Assembly: GCF_036924515.1 (NCBI RefSeq)
Contig: NZ_JAZHRR010000001.1
Span: 6,233,001 to 6,297,000, forward strand
Source of the DNA: Bradyrhizobium sp. AZCC 1610
GTDB lineage: Bacteria; Pseudomonadota; Alphaproteobacteria; Rhizobiales; Xanthobacteraceae
DNA length: 64,000 bases
Direction of reading: 5' to 3'
Made by a program: the position numbers and the translations under genes. Positions 7,826 to 16,253 of the stretch are shown here, one piece after another; the stretch's first letter is position 1, and every line of letters starts with the position of its first letter. The notes beneath the pieces were generated by a model. The model was not told the DNA's origin. It ran no database searches and saw only the letters and a list, made by a program, of their open reading frames with translations.

Positions 7826-10800
7826 ATGCTGCACGACTGGGGCGTAATCGCCGCCGCGTTCGCCTATATCGGCCTGTTGTTCGTCGTCGCCAGCTATGGC
7901 GACCGGCTGTCGCCGTCCCAGCGCGGCCGCGCCGGCATGCTGATCTATCCGCTGTCGCTGGCGATCTACTGCACCTCCTGGACCTTCTTCGGCTCGGTCG
8001 GTTTCGCCACCCGCACCAGCATCGACTTCCTCGCGATCTATCTCGGCCCAATCCTGATGATCGGGCTATGCACGCCGCTGCTCCGGCGCGTGATCCAGCT
8101 CGCCAAGTCGCAGAACATCACCTCGATCGCCGACTTCATCGCGGCGCGCTACGGCAAGAGCCAGGCGGTCGCCGCCACGGTGGCTGTCATCGCGATCGTC
8201 GGATCGGTGCCTTACATCGCGCTGCAGCTCAAGGCGGTGGCGTCCTCGCTGGAGACGATCCTGAGCGAGGACAAGCTGTTCTCCTCGATCCCGATCATCG
8301 GCGACATCGCGCTGGTCGTGACACTGGCGATGGCGGCATTCGCGGTGCTGTTCGGCACCCGCCAGACCGACGCCACCGAGCACCAGCACGGCCTGATGCT
8401 GGCGATCGCCACCGAATCTATCGTCAAGCTGGTGGCCTTTCTCGCCGCCGGCGCCTTCGTCACCTTCTGGATGTTCACGCCCGTCGAGCTGATCGAACGT
8501 GCGATGAAGACCCCGGAGGCGGTGCGCGCGATCGACTACGTGCCGTCGATCGGCAATTTCCTCACCATGACGCTGCTGTCGTTCTGCGCGATCATGCTGC
8601 TGCCGCGGCAGTTTCATGTCAGTGTGGTCGAGAACTCCAGCCCCGAGGAGGTCAGCCGCGCCCGCTGGCTGTTTCCTCTCTATCTGGTCGCCATCAACCT
8701 GTTCGTGATTCCGATCGCGCTCGCCGGCCTCGTCACCTTTCCGTTCGGCGCCGTGGACGCCGACATGTACGTATTGGCGCTGCCGATCGAGGCGAATTCC
8801 CCGCTGCTGAGCATTGCCGTGTTCGTCGGCGGCCTGTCGGCCGCGACCGCGATGGTGATCGTGGAATGCGTCGCGCTCTCCATCATGGTCTCCAATGACA
8901 TCGTCCTGCCGCTGGTGCTGCAGCGCAGCCCCGCGACGCGCGACGGCAGCAAGGATTTCGGCGACTTCCTGCTCAGGATCCGGCGCTTTGCCATCTTCGC
9001 CATCATGGTGATGGCGTATTTCTACTATCGCGCGCTCGGCAATGCGCAGCTGGCGGCGATCGGCCTGCTGTCGTTCGCAGCGCTTGCCCAGCTGGCGCCG
9101 GCCTTTTTCGGCGGCCTGTTCTGGCGCGAGGGAACCGCCCGCGGCGCCATGACCGGCATGCTGGTGGGCTTTGCGGTGTGGGCCTATACGCTGTTCCTGC
9201 CGAGCTTCCTGGAGGGCAATCCCACCGGCCTGCTGCTGCTGCAACACGGGCCGTTCGGCATCGAGGCGCTGCGTCCGCGGGCATTGTTCGGCGCCGACCT
9301 GCCGCCGCTGATGCATGGCGTGCTCTGGTCGCTCGCGCTCAACATCCTGACCTACATCGTGATGTCGATCGCGCAACGGCCGTCGTCGATCGAACGGCTG
9401 CAGGCGGATCTGTTCGTACCCAACACGCTGACGCCGATCGCGCCGACGTTCCGGCGCTGGCGGACGACCGTTACCGTGCAGGACATCCAGAGCACGGTGG
9501 CGCAATATCTCGGCCCCGAGCGCGCTGCCCAGGCCTTCGAGGCGTTTGCCGCCGGCCACCCCGGCCATCTCGATCCGGCCGCGCCCGCCGATTTCGAATT
9601 GCTGCAACACGCCGAACGCCTGATCGCCTCTTCGATCGGGGCCGCCTCCTCGCGCCTCGTGATGTCGCTGTTGCTGCGCAAGCGTACCGTCTCCGCCAAG
9701 GCCGCGCTGAAGCTGCTCGACGATTCGCACGCCGCGCTGCATTTCAACCGCGAGATTTTGCAAACCGCGCTGAACCATGTGCGCCAGGGCATCGCGGTGT
9801 TCGATGCGGACTTGCAGTTGATCTGCTCGAACGCCCAGTTCGGCGAAATTCTGGCACTGCCGCCGCATCTCGTGCAGCTCGGCATCCCCCTGCAGGAAAT
9901 CCTCGAATTCATGGGCGCCGTCAGCCCGGCCGACTTCGGCGACCCCGATGGGTTGCTGCAGCGGCGGTTGGATGCCTACACCACCGAGGGCGAGCCCTAT
10001 CTGGAGCGCCTGCCGGACCGCCACATGGTGATCGAGGTCCGCTCCAACCGGATGCCGGGTGGCGGCTTTGTCGTCACCTTCTCCGACGTCACACCGAGCT
10101 TCGAGGCCGCCGAAGCGCTGGAACGCGCCAATGCGACGCTGGAAAAGCGCGTCCGCGACCGCACCGAGGAACTGACCCGCCTGAATTCCGAACTGGCGCA
10201 GGCCAAGAGCACCGCCGAGGACGCCAACATCTCGAAGACCCGCTTCCTTGCGGCCGCCAGTCACGACATCCTGCAGCCGCTCAACGCGGCGCGGCTCTAT
10301 GTGACGAGCCTCGTCGAGCGGCAGAACGGCGGCGAGGATTCGCGCCTGGTTGAGAACATCGACGACTCGCTGGAGGCGATCGAGGAGATCCTCGGCGCGC
10401 TCCTGGACATCTCGCGGCTCGATGCGGGCGCGATGACGACCTCGATCTCAAGCTTCAAGATGGCCGACCTGATGCGCTCGCTCGAAATCGAATTCGCGCC
10501 GATCGCCCGCGCCAAGGGGCTGGAGCTGACCTTCGTCCCCTGCTCGCTGCCGGTGCAATCCGACCGCTCGCTGCTGCGTCGGTTGCTGCAGAATTTCATC
10601 TCGAACGCCATCAAATACACCCCGCGCGGGCGCGTGCTGGTTGGCTGCCGCCGCCACGGACAATCGCTGCAGATTGCGGTCTACGACACCGGCGTCGGCA
10701 TTCCCGTGACCAAGCGCAGCGAGATCTTCAAGGAGTTTCACCGCCTCGAGCAGGGCGCGCGGATCGCCCGCGGCCTCGGTCTCGGCCTGTCGATCGTCGA

Positions 10801-11335
10801 GCGGCTGGCGCGCGTGCTCAACCACGGCATCGCGATCGATGCCAATGTCAGCGGCGGCTCGGTGTTTTCGGTGACCGTGCCGGTTGCAACAGCGATCAAC
10901 CACACCGCCGCGGTCACCAGCGCGACGCCGCTCTCCAAAACGCCGATAAGCGGCGCGCTGGTCGTCTGCATCGAGAACGATCCGGCGATCCTCGACGGCA
11001 TGAAGACGCTGCTGACGGCGTGGGATGCCGAGGTGATCGCCGTGACCGATCCCGAAGCCGCGATCACGGCGATCGAATCCTCAGATGGAGGCGTGACCGG
11101 CCTTCTGGTCGACTACCATCTCGACCGCGGCAACGGCGTCGCCGCGATCCGCGAGATTCGCCGCCGCTTCGGCGAGAATATTCCGGCCATCCTGATCACG
11201 GCGGATCGCAGCCCGAATGTCCGGGCGGCCGCGCGCGAGGAAAACATCGCGATCCTCAACAAGCCGGTCAAACCGGCGTCGCTCCGGGCTTTGCTCGGCC
11301 AGTGGCGCGCGCAGCAGTTGGTGGCAGCGGAGTAA
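7826..11335 (+). CDS. Hybrid sensor histidine kinase with sodium/solute-symporter-like N-terminus (CrbS-like)
   Basis: A 1169-residue membrane kinase. Residues about 1-500 resemble an SLC5/SSS transporter with about a dozen hydrophobic helices. A linker of about 100 residues sits where the STAC domain is found in this class. A PAS-like domain follows (about 640-765), then a coiled coil (ALERANATLEKRVRDRTEEL). The HisKA domain has phospho-accepting H813 in AASHDILQPLNAAR. The ATPase domain has FISNAIKYTP near 925 and GLGLGLSIVERLA near 985. A receiver domain with D1096 in LLVDYHLDRG ends the protein. The architecture matches CrbS/MxtR kinases of the acetate switch. The ATG at 7826 follows GAGAGGGAGA. 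The likely partner is the convergent NarL-type regulator at 12001-12675; the REP transposase element lies between them. Confidence 0.9.
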   Translation: MLHDWGVIAAAFAYIGLLFVVASYGDRLSPSQRGRAGMLIYPLSLAIYCTSWTFFGSVGFATRTSIDFLAIYLGPILMIGLCTPLLRRVIQLAKSQNITSIADFIAARYGKSQAVAATVAVIAIVGSVPYIALQLKAVASSLETILSEDKLFSSIPIIGDIALVVTLAMAAFAVLFGTRQTDATEHQHGLMLAIATESIVKLVAFLAAGAFVTFWMFTPVELIERAMKTPEAVRAIDYVPSIGNFLTMTLLSFCAIMLLPRQFHVSVVENSSPEEVSRARWLFPLYLVAINLFVIPIALAGLVTFPFGAVDADMYVLALPIEANSPLLSIAVFVGGLSAATAMVIVECVALSIMVSNDIVLPLVLQRSPATRDGSKDFGDFLLRIRRFAIFAIMVMAYFYYRALGNAQLAAIGLLSFAALAQLAPAFFGGLFWREGTARGAMTGMLVGFAVWAYTLFLPSFLEGNPTGLLLLQHGPFGIEALRPRALFGADLPPLMHGVLWSLALNILTYIVMSIAQRPSSIERLQADLFVPNTLTPIAPTFRRWRTTVTVQDIQSTVAQYLGPERAAQAFEAFAAGHPGHLDPAAPADFELLQHAERLIASSIGAASSRLVMSLLLRKRTVSAKAALKLLDDSHAALHFNREILQTALNHVRQGIAVFDADLQLICSNAQFGEILALPPHLVQLGIPLQEILEFMGAVSPADFGDPDGLLQRRLDAYTTEGEPYLERLPDRHMVIEVRSNRMPGGGFVVTFSDVTPSFEAAEALERANATLEKRVRDRTEELTRLNSELAQAKSTAEDANISKTRFLAAASHDILQPLNAARLYVTSLVERQNGGEDSRLVENIDDSLEAIEEILGALLDISRLDAGAMTTSISSFKMADLMRSLEIEFAPIARAKGLELTFVPCSLPVQSDRSLLRRLLQNFISNAIKYTPRGRVLVGCRRHGQSLQIAVYDTGVGIPVTKRSEIFKEFHRLEQGARIARGLGLGLSIVERLARVLNHGIAIDANVSGGSVFSVTVPVATAINHTAAVTSATPLSKTPISGALVVCIENDPAILDGMKTLLTAWDAEVIAVTDPEAAITAIESSDGGVTGLLVDYHLDRGNGVAAIREIRRRFGENIPAILITADRSPNVRAAAREENIAILNKPVKPASLRALLGQWRAQQLVAAE

Positions 11336-11354
11336 AAGCTGTCGTTGCAAGACC

Positions 11355-11394
11355 GTAGGATGGGTGGAGCGCAGCGATACCCATCACCTCGCCA
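11355..11394 (+). repeat. REP sequence, left flank of RAYT
   Basis: Starts GTAGGATGGGTGGAGCG, followed by CAGCGATACCCATCACCTCG. It is the inverted partner of 11952-11991. The core GGATGGGT...ACCCATC can itself fold. Related copies are at 36980, 38227 and 60897. Confidence 0.85.
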
Positions 11395-11399
11395 AGTAT

Positions 11400-11936
11400 T
11401 CAATGCCTCTCGCCAAACTCCCCGTCGAGGCCGGAAACATCGCCTGCCCAATCCTCTGGATAGACACCGTTTCTCACCATGCGATGAAACGACGAATATG
11501 GCCAATCGCTGACGCGTTTCACAAGCCCATGTTTGACAGGGTTAATGTGAACGTAGTCGATGTGACGCGAAAAATCGATCTCGTCACGAATCGTGTGCTC
11601 CCAATAGCGTCGCTGCCAGATACCGCGTTCGCCTTTGCCGACACGACTGCTTGAGATCGGCTCGCCGGCGGCGAGCTTGCGGGAGAACGACGTTTTGATG
11701 AGCCGCCAGCGTGTGGAGAAATCCGCATCGCCTTCCGGCAGCGTCCAGACCGTGTGGAGATGGTCAGGCAGTACGACTATCGCATCGATTGTGAATGGAT
11801 GATGCCGTTGCGTCTCGCGGAAGGCTGTTCGCAATGCATCTATACTTTCGGTCAATAACTGAAGCCGACGATCCGCCAGATTGACCGTGAAAAAGAAACT
11901 GCCTCCGGCAACGAAATTGCGGCGGTAGCCGGTCAT
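11400..11936 (-). CDS. REP-associated tyrosine transposase (RAYT, TnpA_REP)
   Basis: A 178-residue protein of the Y1/HUH transposase-like family. The HUH metal motif is visible as PDHLHTVWTLP near residue 58, and the catalytic tyrosine lies in HIDYVHINPVKHGLVKRVSDWPYSS near residue 130. WQRRYWEHTIRD is the usual conserved block between them. RAYTs are single-copy, vertically kept domesticated transposases that nick and spread REP sequences. Here the gene is framed by its own REP pair, and matching REPs occur in other gaps of this window. The stop codon lies just inside the left REP. The frame is intact, so the protein may be active. Confidence 0.92.
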   Translation of the reverse strand: MTGYRRNFVAGGSFFFTVNLADRRLQLLTESIDALRTAFRETQRHHPFTIDAIVVLPDHLHTVWTLPEGDADFSTRWRLIKTSFSRKLAAGEPISSSRVGKGERGIWQRRYWEHTIRDEIDFSRHIDYVHINPVKHGLVKRVSDWPYSSFHRMVRNGVYPEDWAGDVSGLDGEFGERH

Positions 11937-11951
11937 GCGAACATACTCGCG

Positions 11952-11991
11952 TGGCGAAGTGATGGGTATCGCTGCGCTCCACCCATCCTAC
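11952..11991 (-). repeat. REP sequence, right flank of RAYT
   Basis: Reverse complement of 11355-11394 with one mismatch in 40 bases. It reads GATGGGTATCGCTGCGCTCC on the plus strand and ends ACCCATCCTAC. It lies upstream of the transposase start. Confidence 0.85.
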
Positions 11992-12000
11992 GGCCTACCA

Positions 12001-12675
12001 TCACCCCGTCGACGTTCCCTGGCGCCATTGGCCGCCGGCGATCTTCGCGGCGGCGATCACGGCTTGGGTGCGGCTCTCGACGCCGAGCTTCTGCAGGATC
12101 GCCGAAACATGCGCCTTGATGGTCGCTTCCGACACGCCGAGCTCATAGGCGATCTGCTTGTTGAGCAGACCCTCCGACAGCATCATCAGCACGCGCACCT
12201 GCTGCGGGGTCAGCGTGACCAGGCGATCGCGCAGCCGCGTCATGTCGGGGTCGTCGGCCGACGAGAGATCGGTGTCCGGCGGAACCCAGACGTCTCCCTC
12301 CATCACCTTCATGATGGCATCGCGCAGCGTCTCGACCCCGAAGCGCTTGGGGATAAAGCCGGAGGCGCCGAAATCCAGCGACCTCCGGATCGTGCCGGCA
12401 TCGTCGCTGGCGGACACGATGACCACCGGGATCGCCGGATATTGCGCACGCAGATAGATCAGACCGGAGAATCCCGAGATTCCCGGCATGGTGAGATCGA
12501 GCAGGATCAGGTCGACGTCGGAATCCCGTTCCAGCAGCGCGGTGAGATCGTCGAACGACCCGGCCTCGCTGATGACGGCCGACGCCACGACGCTGCCGAC
12601 CGCCTGCCGCAAGGCGTCGCGGAACAGCGGATGGTCATCGGCGATCACGAGATGGGTATTGGCGGCAGCAGTCAT
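12001..12675 (-). CDS. NarL/LuxR-type response regulator (CrbR-like)
   Basis: A 224-residue two-domain regulator. The receiver domain spans residues about 8-125, with the acidic pair DD at 13-14, phospho-acceptor D60 in DLILLDLTMPG and a lysine in IPKRFG near residue 117. The LuxR-type helix-turn-helix spans about 152-208 (LTPQQVRVLMMLSEGLLNKQIAYELGVS, then ATIKAHVSAILQKLGV). It is convergent with the transporter-like histidine kinase and near the sodium symporter operon. This gives the CrbS-CrbR arrangement known to activate acetate use genes such as acs and actP. The target here is inferred, not seen. The start ATG at 12675 is the only good N-terminal start. Confidence 0.88.
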   Translation of the reverse strand: MTAAANTHLVIADDHPLFRDALRQAVGSVVASAVISEAGSFDDLTALLERDSDVDLILLDLTMPGISGFSGLIYLRAQYPAIPVVIVSASDDAGTIRRSLDFGASGFIPKRFGVETLRDAIMKVMEGDVWVPPDTDLSSADDPDMTRLRDRLVTLTPQQVRVLMMLSEGLLNKQIAYELGVSEATIKAHVSAILQKLGVESRTQAVIAAAKIAGGQWRQGTSTG

Positions 12676-12857
12676 TTACTTCTTGCGAAAAGCGTTGCGG
12701 CAAACCGGTGACGTTTTCGGTAGGCCTGCCAAGCGGTTTTGCAATTGTCCCCTGCCCGGCAGTCGCATGCAAGCTCGCAATCTTCTCACGCGGTAAAGCA
12801 GTTAATTGCCAGATTTGTACAGATTTGTGCACCGCAACAAGGTTTCTGCATTCACAA

Positions 12858-14990
12858 TCAAACCTTGAACAGGAGATTGCGGGTCAATTCATCGACAACG
12901 GTCACCGCCTGAAGCGCTGCGCGCAATCGATCGCGGTTGCGAGGCGACAATTGCTTGACCGAGACCGCGTTGGTGGTCGGTGTTCCCTTGGCGATATCCT
13001 CGATCTGCTGCGACAGGATGAGATCGAGAAACACGCCCTGGGCCTCGACCAGCGCATCAAGATCGGTCTCGCTCACGCGAGCGAGCGCCTTCACGCCAGC
13101 GAGCCGAGCTGGCGTCGATCGGTCCATCAGGTGGTAGCGGATTGCCATGGCCCGCGCCGCGGCGACAATGCCGAACAACCCGGCCGCCTTGAGGTCGATG
13201 CGACCGCCCTCGGTGCGAATACCGCCGAAAAGTTTCAGGCTCGCGGGGATGCTGATGCCTTCGACCAAAAGCTTGGCGAACGCGACCTGGCCTTCGGCCG
13301 CAGCGTAGGCGGCCTGCCTCACCGCGACGGCAAGACTGCCATCGCCGTGGACGGCGCGCAGGTCGAAAAAGATGTCAACGGACAGCAGATCCGCAGGATT
13401 GGAGCGTGTGATCCAGTGGTCGATCCGATCCCGCCACGTTGCGACCGAACCACGCCAGGGCGCGTTCTTCGCCATCACGCCACCCCTGCAATAGGGCACG
13501 CCGACCTCATGCAGGATGTCAGCGACATGTGTTCCGAGCACGGCGAACCAGCGATCCTCCTCGCTGTCAGGCTCGCCGCGTTCGAAGATCACCGCATTGT
13601 CCTGGTCCATCGCCAGCAGGCTTTCGCCGCGGCCGGCCGAGCCGAGCACGATCATGGCATAGCCGCATGGGGGATCGCCCTGGCCACGCTGCCGCATGAT
13701 CCGCTCGGCGATCACGGCGGCCTGCCCGGTGAGCGCGCCGAGTTCACGGGAGATCACTTCCGCGATGTCGCGGCCGGACAGCCCTTCCGCCATCAGAGAT
13801 TCCGCGACGCGCGGCAGCTTCGCCCAGGCAAGCGCCAAGGCGTGCGCGTCCGCGGCATCGTCAATCTCTTCGCCGAGCGAAATCGCCTCTCCGGCCCGCA
13901 GCCGCAGCAGGTCTCGCGCGGACAATGCCCCGACCACGCGGCCGGCTTCATCGGTGACACCGAGGTGGCGGATCTTGAGACGGTTCATGCGGCCGATGGC
14001 GCGATAGACAAAGGTGTCCGCGGAAACTGCTGCGAGCGGCTGGCTCATGACCTCGCTGACCGGCAAATCGAGCGCGGCGGCGCCAAACCGGGCGATCGCG
14101 CGCAGCAGGTCGCGTTCCGTGACAATACCCGCCTCCGCGGCCTTCACGTCGCCAAAAACAGCGTTTGGCGCCACATACACCGCCGATGTTCTCTCGCTCG
14201 CCAGCCGCGCGAGGGCGTCGTGGACCGAAATCCCGGATGCCACAAAGACCGGAGGCATCCGCATGATGTCGCGATTGCGGTGCCGATAGGCGTAGCTGTC
14301 GAAACGTTTCAGGGTTCGTTCCGCGCCGGCACGTTCCGGAGCTTCGACGGCCTGGATCCAGCCGCTCCGCGCCTCATCGTCGAGTATGGAGGTAAGGGCG
14401 AGGCAGGCCCGTTCGGCCTCGGCAATGGTACGGATGCTGTGGTCGCGCAGCTTCGGCACCAGCGCCAGAAACACCCGCGCCGCCGTTATGGCATCGCCGA
14501 GCGCCGAATGCCGGTCGACGACGTCAACGCCCATCCAGGCGGCGAGTTCGTCCAGCGAATAGCCAGCCAGTTCCGGTGCGGCGATCTGCGCGAGCTGCCG
14601 CGTGTCAAGCGTGCGCGGCCGTATCCACGGCAGGCCGGCGAGATCGCATTCGCGCTTCAGCACCGCAAGGTCGAACCCGACCGCGTGCCCAATCACCAGT
14701 GCCTGACCGAGAAACGTGTTGAAGTGTGGCCAGACATCGGCAAACAGCGGCGCGCCAGCGACCATGGCGTCGTTGATGCCGTGAATGCGCGTCGTTTCGG
14801 CGGGGATCGATTGACCGGCCGGCCGCAGCAGTTGACGGAAGGATTCGCCGGCAACGAGCTTTCCGGCCGACAGGCGCACCCCAGCAAGCTCGATGAGCCG
14901 CGCCTTGCGCGGATCCAGTCCGGTGGTCTCGGTATCGATGACAACGGCGTCGAGCGACAAAAGTGGGGCGCCGCCATTTGTCCTGTCCAT
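12858..14990 (-). CDS. DEDDh exonuclease - CBS - DUF294 nucleotidyltransferase-like fusion protein
   Basis: A 710-residue fusion. Residues about 10-180 are a DnaQ-like 3'-5' exonuclease, with DTETTGLDP (first Asp/Glu pair), GHAVGFDLAVLKRE and the closing H-x4-D in DRHSALGDA. Residues about 225-360 carry a CBS pair (MRMPPVFVASGISVHDALARL, SEVMSQPLAAVSADTFVYRA). Residues about 365-690 match DUF294, with the nucleotidyltransferase signature GSAGRGESLLAMDQDNAVIF resembling GlnD and a C-terminal helical domain. The enzyme may sense adenylates through CBS and modify or process a partner. The neighbourhood (kinase, regulator, symporter) fits control of acetate uptake. No membrane segment. The start ATG at 14990 places the exonuclease motif at residue 19. 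Confidence 0.88.
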   Translation of the reverse strand: MDRTNGGAPLLSLDAVVIDTETTGLDPRKARLIELAGVRLSAGKLVAGESFRQLLRPAGQSIPAETTRIHGINDAMVAGAPLFADVWPHFNTFLGQALVIGHAVGFDLAVLKRECDLAGLPWIRPRTLDTRQLAQIAAPELAGYSLDELAAWMGVDVVDRHSALGDAITAARVFLALVPKLRDHSIRTIAEAERACLALTSILDDEARSGWIQAVEAPERAGAERTLKRFDSYAYRHRNRDIMRMPPVFVASGISVHDALARLASERTSAVYVAPNAVFGDVKAAEAGIVTERDLLRAIARFGAAALDLPVSEVMSQPLAAVSADTFVYRAIGRMNRLKIRHLGVTDEAGRVVGALSARDLLRLRAGEAISLGEEIDDAADAHALALAWAKLPRVAESLMAEGLSGRDIAEVISRELGALTGQAAVIAERIMRQRGQGDPPCGYAMIVLGSAGRGESLLAMDQDNAVIFERGEPDSEEDRWFAVLGTHVADILHEVGVPYCRGGVMAKNAPWRGSVATWRDRIDHWITRSNPADLLSVDIFFDLRAVHGDGSLAVAVRQAAYAAAEGQVAFAKLLVEGISIPASLKLFGGIRTEGGRIDLKAAGLFGIVAAARAMAIRYHLMDRSTPARLAGVKALARVSETDLDALVEAQGVFLDLILSQQIEDIAKGTPTTNAVSVKQLSPRNRDRLRAALQAVTVVDELTRNLLFKV

Positions 14991-15063
14991 CGCCCCCTCC
15001 CTCGCCAGCGGGTTGCGCGCATGCCGACTGGAAGCCCGATGTTAGCACCGCCTGGGCGGGATC

Positions 15064-15672
15064 CTACTGCTGCAGTGCGCTTGTCACGGCAGGCGCATCG
15101 ATCCGGCCGATCAACTCGTCGTGGATGTTGCACAGGCTGACGCGCAGGTAATTGCGCGTCGTATCGAAGTCTCGCCCGCGCAGCTTTTCGTGGATCGGCA
15201 TCATGGCAAAGTAGCTCTCCGCCAGCGGCTCGGGAATGTCCATCACCCGCTTCGGCGCATGCCCTCCCACGAGGTCGAGCCGATGCGCCAGCTCCCGCCG
15301 GGCGTCCTGCCAGCCGATCTCGCCGATCGACGGCGGCACCGGATAACGGTCGAAAACCGAAAGGACGACCGATATCGTCTGGTCGAGAACCGCCCGGCGA
15401 TCCGCGCCGGCGTGCGGACGCAACACGCCCTCGACCATCTCGCCGACCATCGCAAGACCGAGCGGATATGCCTGCCAGCGCGAATGTTCGACCGATTTGG
15501 CAAACCCCTGCTCGGCAAACAGCACCTTGGCATAGTGGCCGGCGCGGGCGCGGGAATATTCGTAGATTCCCTTTTGCACGATGAACGCCGACTGTGCGTC
15601 GATGAAGTCCGCGAGCGCCTCGCGGTCCCGAATCGGCGGACGGGGTCGAAACAGTTTTTCGAACAGCTTCAT
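15064..15672 (-). CDS. Conserved hypothetical protein
   Basis: A 202-residue soluble, mostly helical protein that I do not recognise by domain. Conserved-looking stretches are FIDAQSAFIVQKGIYEYSRARAG near the start, SRWQAYPLGLAMVGEMVEGVLRP and the C-terminal FDTTRNYLRVSLCNIHDELIGRID. It lies 73 bases upstream of the exonuclease-CBS-DUF294 gene on the same strand and probably shares its transcript. It is divergent from the DUF4212/symporter pair. Position ties it to the acetate-uptake cluster; no catalytic motif is evident. The ATG at 15672 is the first in frame. Confidence 0.75.
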   Translation of the reverse strand: MKLFEKLFRPRPPIRDREALADFIDAQSAFIVQKGIYEYSRARAGHYAKVLFAEQGFAKSVEHSRWQAYPLGLAMVGEMVEGVLRPHAGADRRAVLDQTISVVLSVFDRYPVPPSIGEIGWQDARRELAHRLDLVGGHAPKRVMDIPEPLAESYFAMMPIHEKLRGRDFDTTRNYLRVSLCNIHDELIGRIDAPAVTSALQQ

Positions 15673-15961
15673 TGCGGCCTCATCCAGCTCAGCTCAGGTT
15701 GCCTCGTCAGCTTACCCTATCTGGTTCACGACAAGTCCAATGTTCTCAACGCATCCCTGTTAGCAGTCGCAACAATTTCACACCCCCCGAAAGTATTATC
15801 GAGTTGGAACCGCCCCTGATGTTAGCTTTCGTTGACTCCAAACCGGCGCAAGACCGGCTGAAGTCGCGGCATGGGGGGCGCCGCACTGAAGGGATTGCAT
15901 TCCCCTCGATATTCAATCCCGGCGTATTTGCTGACCGGTGCCTTCAGAGGAAATGCAGCCC

Positions 15962-16240
15962 ATGCCTGACACCCAAGACCTGAAACAGAGAGAAGAAGCC
16001 CACTGGGCGAAGACCTCGCGCCTGATGTTCACGCATCTTGGCGTGTGGTTCTTTTTTGGCTTCGTCATCCACATGTTCGTGAAGCCGCTCAACACTATCG
16101 TCATTCCCGTCCTCGGCTTCCCGCTCGGCTTCTACATGGCCGCGCAGGGCTCGCTGATCGTGTTTGTGGTCATGCTGTACCTGTTCGCGAAGCAGCAAGA
16201 CAAGATTGACCGCGAATTCGGCTTCGCCGAGGAAGATTAA
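15962..16240 (+). CDS. DUF4212 protein, small subunit of sodium/solute symporter
   Basis: A 92-residue protein with two transmembrane helices (about 25-45 and 58-80). The family pattern is visible in GVWFFFGFVIHMFVKPLN, GFPLGFYMAAQGSLIVFVV and the ending KQQDKIDREFGF. DUF4212 proteins are always found directly before a VC_2705-type large symporter and are thought to be its small subunit. AGAGG at 15946-15950 favours the ATG at 15962 over ones at 15938 (GTG) and 15953. The next gene starts 13 bases downstream, so the pair is co-transcribed. Confidence 0.88.
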   Translation: MPDTQDLKQREEAHWAKTSRLMFTHLGVWFFFGFVIHMFVKPLNTIVIPVLGFPLGFYMAAQGSLIVFVVMLYLFAKQQDKIDREFGFAEED

Positions 16241-16253
16241 GGGAGAAGCGGAC

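Larger units (their letters stand above)
11355..11991. mobile_element. REP-flanked RAYT element
   Basis: A 637-bp unit made of two 40-base inverted copies of a REP sequence around one REP-associated tyrosine transposase gene. The copies at 11355-11394 and 11952-11991 are reverse complements with a single mismatch (CACCTCGCCA against CACTTCGCCA). The transposase reading frame starts 15 bases inside the right copy and ends 5 bases from the left copy. The element separates the kinase gene from its presumed response regulator. Confidence 0.85.

Noticed and set aside
8066..10264. 732-residue open frame opposite the histidine kinase
   Set aside because: Shadow frame on the antisense strand of a high-GC gene with full domain support; its translation is Arg/Gln/Asp-rich low-complexity sequence without a known fold.
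12708..15140. 810-residue open frame opposite the exonuclease-CBS-DUF294 gene
   Set aside because: Shadow frame; the minus-strand gene carries intact catalytic motifs and the plus frame has none.
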